From assembly GCA_964388665.1 (NCBI GenBank), contig CAYMBJ010000069.1:1-19994 (forward strand): a stretch of 19,994 bases of DNA, read 5' to 3'. Origin of the DNA: CALCCV01 sp964388665. GTDB taxonomy: Bacteria; Bdellovibrionota; Bdellovibrionia; Bdellovibrionales; Bdellovibrionaceae. The notes beneath the pieces were generated by a model. It was not told where the DNA came from, searched no databases, and saw only the letters and a list, made by a program, of their open reading frames with translations. Both the position numbers and the translations under genes were made by a program. The first letter of the stretch is position 1; each line of letters starts with the position of its first letter. Positions 15,671-19,994 of the stretch are shown here, piece by piece.

Positions 15671-16610
15671 AGAGGCTCCTGCAACATGGAGTTCTGTTTT
15701 GATTTCAGCAAAAGAAGTGACAAAGGTCTTTGGTGAATTTGCGGCTGTGGACCGAATGGATCTGCAAATTCAAAAGGGTGAGTGTTTCGGACTCTTGGGG
15801 CCAAATGGGGCCGGAAAATCTACATTTATCAGTATGACCTACGGCTGTGCGCTGAGGACCTCCGGAGAACTTCGCGTCTTTGGCTATGATCCAAGCACAC
15901 ACAGTCGCGAAATCAAGCGCCGCTTGGGGGTGGTAACGCAAGATAATGCACTCGATGAAAGCCTCACGGTGACCGAAAACATGCTCCTCTATGCGGCTTT
16001 TTTAGGAATTGAGCGCTCGCAGCGTCGGCCACGAATTCTGGAGCTTTTAGAGTATATGAACTTGGTTCACAAGAAGGATGTTTCGATTCAGTCGCTTTCG
16101 GGAGGAATGAAGCGGCGTTTGGTTTTTGTTCGAGCATTATTAGGAAAACCGGAGCTACTGATTCTTGATGAACCAACAACGGGTCTGGATCCAGCGGTGA
16201 GATCCCTGTTGTGGCAAAGGGTCAGAGAGCTCAGAGCTCAAGGTACCACAATTGTATTGACCACTCACTATATGCACGAGGCCGAGGTCCTTTGCGATCG
16301 ATTGGTGATTTTGAATCATGGCAAGATCATTGCCTCTGGTTCGCCGCGCTCCATGATAGATGAGCACATTCCTGGATTCATAGGTATTTTTGATGGCATT
16401 CATCACGCGCAGATTCAAAAAGGATTGGCAGCAGTACCAGAGATTGAGTTGAAGCGAGGCGCCTCTGAAATTTTTCTGCGGTCGCCATCATTAGATTCTT
16501 TGTTGACCTTTTCAAAGAATCAGAAACTCTCGCCTTTGCAGATTCGTCCTGCCAACTTAGAAGATGTGTTTTTAAAAATGACAGGTCAGGAGCTTTCTCA
16601 AAATGCGTGA
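15639..16610 (+). CDS. NodI-like ABC exporter ATP-binding protein
   Basis: The 323-residue product is an ABC ATPase of the NodI/ABC-2 exporter type and would power the permease encoded next. It has Walker A GPNGAGKS (54-61), the Q-loop Gln101 (VVTQDN), the signature LSGGM (153-157), Walker B LLILDE (173-178) and the switch His210. The C-terminal ~90 residues match those of NodI-like proteins. The start is uncertain: ATG 15639 overlaps the receptor gene by 32 bp and lacks a good Shine-Dalgarno. TTG 15699, 7 nt after GGAG at 15688-15691, would give a protein starting close to the usual family N-terminus. The substrate is unknown; nodulation factor is not implied. Confidence 0.9.
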   Translation: MPLSSVAELPREAPATWSSVLISAKEVTKVFGEFAAVDRMDLQIQKGECFGLLGPNGAGKSTFISMTYGCALRTSGELRVFGYDPSTHSREIKRRLGVVTQDNALDESLTVTENMLLYAAFLGIERSQRRPRILELLEYMNLVHKKDVSIQSLSGGMKRRLVFVRALLGKPELLILDEPTTGLDPAVRSLLWQRVRELRAQGTTIVLTTHYMHEAEVLCDRLVILNHGKIIASGSPRSMIDEHIPGFIGIFDGIHHAQIQKGLAAVPEIELKRGASEIFLRSPSLDSLLTFSKNQKLSPLQIRPANLEDVFLKMTGQELSQNA

Positions 16611-17373
16611 ATCCATCGAGCTTTGCTTGCACATCACTCGGCGCAATTGGTTGGTTTACAAAAAGGATTTTATTGCCAATATCTCGCCAACAATAGCAGA
16701 CCCGGCACTGGTCATGGTTTCTCTTGGGTTGGGTTTGGGTCCCTTTGTTACAGACATCGAGGGCATGAGCTATCTTCAGTACCTTGCTCCTGGCTTGACT
16801 GTAGCGACGGCGCTCTTTACATCTTTTTTTGAGTCCAGCTACGGATTTTATGTGCGCATGACATTTGAAAACGTGTACAAGGCCATGCTCACCACACCGA
16901 TTGGCGTTACCGATGTCGTAACTGGTGAACTCCTTTGGGTGGGAATAAAGGGTGCCATTATGTCTTTGGGTGTAGGTGTTGTTCTGGCGCTATTTGGCTA
17001 TATGGCAACTCCATGGAGTTTGCCACTTCTTGCTGTGGTCGGCTTCTTGGTGGCAGTGGCCTGCGGGGCGCTCGGGCTATTGGCGACCTCTGTCGTTCGC
17101 AATATGAATCAGTTTCAAACTGTCTATTCGTTTTTGATTGCTCCCTTGTACTTTCTGTCAGGAATATTTTTCCCGATCGCCAATATGCATGCGATAGTGA
17201 GGGGCCTGGCGGAATTCTTTCCACTCATTCATGGGGTGCGTTTGGCGCAGGCGATTTTTTGGGATCGGGGAGTCCTGGAGGCGTTTGCTCTGAGTGGCAG
17301 TGTTCTGATGTTGCAGTGCCTTGTTCTGAGTGCTTTTGCCTTGATGAGAATTCGCAAAAAATTAATCACTTAA
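16603..17373 (+). CDS. NodJ-like ABC-2 exporter permease
   Basis: The 256-residue product has about six membrane helices and the general pattern of ABC-2/NodJ permeases. These include the N-terminal ITRRNWLVYKKDF and the conserved block around residues 183-200 (FLIAPLYFLSGIFFPIANM) before the last helix. It is the membrane half of an exporter with the ATPase encoded just upstream. Its ATG lies inside the end of the ATPase gene (8-bp overlap, ATGCGTGA), so the pair is translationally coupled; CAGGAG at 16586-16591 is the likely ribosome binding site. The exported molecule cannot be told from sequence. The gene ends at TAA 17371-17373. Confidence 0.9.
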   Translation: MRESIELCLHITRRNWLVYKKDFIANISPTIADPALVMVSLGLGLGPFVTDIEGMSYLQYLAPGLTVATALFTSFFESSYGFYVRMTFENVYKAMLTTPIGVTDVVTGELLWVGIKGAIMSLGVGVVLALFGYMATPWSLPLLAVVGFLVAVACGALGLLATSVVRNMNQFQTVYSFLIAPLYFLSGIFFPIANMHAIVRGLAEFFPLIHGVRLAQAIFWDRGVLEAFALSGSVLMLQCLVLSAFALMRIRKKLIT

Positions 17374-17403
17374 CAGGCTGTATCTGAGTTTTTCGAGAGC
17401 CTG
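17374..17403. repeat. Inverted repeat between convergent genes; contains 21-bp unit copy 2
   Basis: CAGGCT (17374-17379) and AGCCTG (17398-17403) can form a 6-bp stem with an 18-nt loop. The stretch 17382-17402 is the reverse complement of the 21-bp unit at 9448-9468 (18 of 18 fixed bases). It begins right after the permease stop and ends 4 bp before the kinase stop, so it may act as a bidirectional terminator, although the stem is short. Confidence 0.5.
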
Positions 17404-17407
17404 ATAT

Positions 17408-19994
17408 TCAATTTATCAGATCCGTCGTGAACTGGTGAGCTTTCAATTTGGCAATGGTGCTCACAAGCAAATGCCGATCCAGGGGTTTAGTGATGTAATC
17501 ATCAAAACCGCGATTCAGCGCTCGTTCTTTTTCTTCTTTGAGCGCGCGAGCGGTCAAGGCAATGATGGGTTTGCGATATCCTTGATTGCGCAAATGAGCC
17601 ACGGAGCCATAGCCGTCGAGCCGCGGCATCTGCAAATCCATCAAGACCACATCAAAATTTCCATCCAGGGCCTTTTGATAGCCCTCCTTGCCGTCTTCAG
17701 CAATGTCCACCTTGGCACCGACACTCTCCAAATACCGAGTTGCCAAGAGCTGATTGTCGACGGAGTCTTCAACAACAAGTATGTGCACGCCGCTGAGTGT
17801 TTGCAATGAGGGTTTGATTGTCGGCAATACCTGCTGGGCCCGCATGGCGTCTCCGAGAGTCACAGGGATGGTCAGTCGAAAGATGCTGCCTTGGTCCACT
17901 TGGGTAGATTTTAAAATCAACTCACCATTCATGGCTCTTGCCAGTTCGCGAGAGATCATTAGGCCCAAGCCAGTGCCGCCAAAGCGGCGCGTGATAGAGC
18001 TGTCTGCTTGCGAGAAGGCTGTGAAGAGGCGTGACTGATGCTCGCTAGAAATACCGTGGCCAGTGTCAGCAACTTTGAAATCCAATTGAACCCTTCCCTG
18101 TGAGTCACGCTTTGACGCCTCCGCCAATAATTGGACTGAGCCTTTTTCCGTAAATTTAACGGCATTGCCAATCAGGTTCACCAAGATTTGTCTCAGGCGG
18201 GTGGGATCGGAGTATATAAACTCTGGAAGTCCAGGGGCGCGAACAATATTTAACGTGATGCCCTTCTCGCGAGCTCGTAAACTCCAAATTTCGCCGACTT
18301 GATCCAGCAGGAGATGCAATGAAAAGTGACTTTGTTCAATTTCGAGGTGATTGGCTTCAATTTTTGTTAGATCAAGGACATCGCCAAGAATGCGCGTGAG
18401 TTCCTTGCCGTTGCGAATGATCATGCCAAGGTGTCTTTTAAGCTCTGCTGGCTTGCCAATATCTTCAAGCGCCAGTTCGGCGCCGCCAATGATCACGCCC
18501 AATGGCGTGCGAATCTCATGACTGATATTGGCTAAGAACATAGACTTGGCTTGGTTACTAGATTGCGCCTCTGTTTGGGCGTGGCGAAGCTCTCGAAAAA
18601 GGTGAGCATTGTCCATAGCTACTGCTGCTTGAACCGCAATCGCCCGCAGTATATTTTCTGATCTTTCGGCAAATACTCTTGGATCACTGTGAACAAAAAC
18701 AAGGCCCCCCAGAGTCTCTCCTGATTTTGATACGATCGGTGTCGCCAAAAAGCTTCGAGTTGCAGGTAATTTTTGTATCTGTTCGCTGAGACAAACATCG
18801 TGGCAAGCGCCACCTTCATGAGTTTCAATGAGCATTTGATCACTGAGGACATCAAGGCTCCGATAAATCGGAGCTGGGGCGGTGAATCTTTGATCAAAGA
18901 AATTTTCCGGTAAAATGGAAAGAAACTGCGGAGGCAATTGAGATTTTCCCGATATCGCGTGTGAGAGGTAGTAGCGGCCGTTGTCCTTAGTGCGATACAA
19001 AAAGACGCCCATTTCTGCCCCCGTGAGCGTCGTGGCCGTATCGATCACCATCTGCACAATTTTATCAAGATCTTGCTCAGCCTTTAAATTGGTACCCACC
19101 TTTGCGGTGAGTTCAACAATCTGCTTTTCTTCGCGCAGCAAAGCCTCAGTGGCCTCGCGCTTTAAAAGATTGCTTTTTAAAAGCTGATTGTTCTCCTGGC
19201 TTTTTCTAAAAAATAACGTGACCAGAACCGAGAAAGCAAGTCCAACCATAAAAACAAGCCAAGGTAGAAACCGTGAAAGTGGCAGCTGAAAATAACTCGG
19301 AGCTGAGAGCCCAATCGTCCATTGGTTTTCTGCGGCCTGTATCGGCACTGAGGCTTTGAGTGAGGGATCAGGCTCTTGATGATTGAGTATCGCAAGCATG
19401 AGATGACCAGGGTCGGCTTCGGCACCGTCGTAAACTTCAATATTAAAGATTGAAGACTTTGGCTTAATTTGCTCCGTCAAGTCTGAAAACAAAGTTGATA
19501 CATTGATCCCGGCATAAACAAAGCCAAGCAGTGCCTGGCGACGCTGGCGTATGGTTTCCAATTTCATATTGGGTTTGTAGTGAGGCACATAGAGCTGAAA
19601 CGTATAGCCGGGTTCTGTGGTTGTCAGTGAGCGAACCTTGTCCGATGCGATGGGTTGTCCTGTGTCACGGCTTTTGCTCATGGCCTCTCGTCGCTCTGGA
19701 ATTGCGAAAAAATCCAAGCCATAGGGGGAGCGGGGAAAAAGCGCGCCACTGATGCTCTCAAAAAACTGCAGACTCGTGTGCTCTTTGCTGCGGCCTTCGG
19801 GACGGATATCAAGATCTCGATCGAATTTTTCTCGATACTCTCGTCGGTACGGAGAAAGTTCGCTTCCATTTATGTGTTTGAGATAGCCTATGGATTGTAT
19901 TCCAGGATATTGATTTTTTAAATCCATGCTGCGAACAAAAGGAGATATTTCTTTTTTAGTTGAAACTCGGCAAGAGAAAGCCGGTTGATAAATT
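17408..19994 (-). CDS. CHASE-GAF hybrid histidine kinase with receiver domain (5' end outside window)
   Basis: Residues are numbered from Met 19927. The frame is open beyond that Met to the window edge, and the extra codons (about FSCRVSTKKEISPFV) look like the start of a CHASE domain, so the true start with its first membrane helix lies outside. Order: CHASE sensor in the periplasm (to about 215), membrane helix (219-240), GAF (about 285-440), HisKA with His470 in SHEIRTP, HATPase with Asn588, DTGHGI (621-626) and GGTGLGL (650-656), then a receiver with phospho-acceptor Asp764 (VLMDLQMP) and Lys814. It is a two-component kinase that autophosphorylates at His470 and passes phosphate to Asp764, then probably to an unlinked partner. 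The ligand is unknown. It converges on the exporter genes. Confidence 0.92.
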   Translation of the reverse strand, partial: IYQPAFSCRVSTKKEISPFVRSMDLKNQYPGIQSIGYLKHINGSELSPYRREYREKFDRDLDIRPEGRSKEHTSLQFFESISGALFPRSPYGLDFFAIPERREAMSKSRDTGQPIASDKVRSLTTTEPGYTFQLYVPHYKPNMKLETIRQRRQALLGFVYAGINVSTLFSDLTEQIKPKSSIFNIEVYDGAEADPGHLMLAILNHQEPDPSLKASVPIQAAENQWTIGLSAPSYFQLPLSRFLPWLVFMVGLAFSVLVTLFFRKSQENNQLLKSNLLKREATEALLREEKQIVELTAKVGTNLKAEQDLDKIVQMVIDTATTLTGAEMGVFLYRTKDNGRYYLSHAISGKSQLPPQFLSILPENFFDQRFTAPAPIYRSLDVLSDQMLIETHEGGACHDVCLSEQIQKLPATRSFLATPIVSKSGETLGGLVFVHSDPRVFAERSENILRAIAVQAAVAMDNAHLFRELRHAQTEAQSSNQAKSMFLANISHEIRTPLGVIIGGAELALEDIGKPAELKRHLGMIIRNGKELTRILGDVLDLTKIEANHLEIEQSHFSLHLLLDQVGEIWSLRAREKGITLNIVRAPGLPEFIYSDPTRLRQILVNLIGNAVKFTEKGSVQLLAEASKRDSQGRVQLDFKVADTGHGISSEHQSRLFTAFSQADSSITRRFGGTGLGLMISRELARAMNGELILKSTQVDQGSIFRLTIPVTLGDAMRAQQVLPTIKPSLQTLSGVHILVVEDSVDNQLLATRYLESVGAKVDIAEDGKEGYQKALDGNFDVVLMDLQMPRLDGYGSVAHLRNQGYRKPIIALTARALKEEKERALNRGFDDYITKPLDRHLLVSTIAKLKAHQFTTDLIN

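Overview
The window suggests a Gram-negative bacterium. It encodes an LpxR-type outer-membrane lipid A deacylase, periplasmic proteins with signal peptides, a chemoreceptor and a NodIJ-type exporter, with mixed mid-range base composition. The gene mix (DUF2126 transglutaminase, alpha-E and ATP-grasp proteins, secreted Cys-rich proteins, a CHASE hybrid kinase) would fit Bdellovibrionota or another former deltaproteobacterial group, but that placement is inference. No tRNA, rRNA, CRISPR array or transposase gene is visible.

Layout. (1) 1-2849, plus strand: a small secreted Cys-containing protein, then a two-gene unit of a DUF2254 membrane protein and an LpxR-like deacylase whose reading frames overlap by 20 bp. 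The DUF2254 gene probably starts at GTG 584, behind a strong Shine-Dalgarno and a perfect 10-bp hairpin. (2) 2849-2973: a 125-bp imperfect palindrome between convergent genes. (3) 2999-12046: a cluster that resembles the predicted ATP-grasp/alpha-E/transglutaminase peptide-ligation systems. A DUF2126 transglutaminase (minus) is divergent from a fusion of a class II glutamine amidotransferase-like domain with a transglutaminase (plus). A glutaminase (minus) follows, then a circularly permuted ATP-grasp and an alpha-E protein that overlap by 8 bp (plus). The amidotransferase-like domain appears to have lost its catalytic Cys and a substrate-binding Arg. A second palindrome (122 bp) lies just upstream of the ATP-grasp gene. 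(4) 12056-12754, minus: an exported protein with four 34-residue Cys repeats. (5) 13135-17373, plus: four tightly packed genes, namely a periplasmic ABC_sub_bind protein, a methyl-accepting chemotaxis protein, and a NodI-like ATPase with its NodJ-like permease. (6) 17408-19994, minus: a CHASE-GAF hybrid histidine kinase whose 5' end lies outside the window.

How the genes may work together. The cluster in (3) combines an ATP-dependent amide-bond former, its helical partner, two papain-like transglutaminase enzymes and a glutamine-handling domain, so it probably makes or trims a peptide-like product or modifies a protein. No substrate can be read from the sequence. The operon in (5) looks like a binding protein feeding a receptor, co-transcribed with an exporter. 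The intergenic regions carry two unrelated 120-125 bp near-palindromes and a 21-bp unit found twice in opposite orientation, so the genome probably carries several families of small palindromic repeats.
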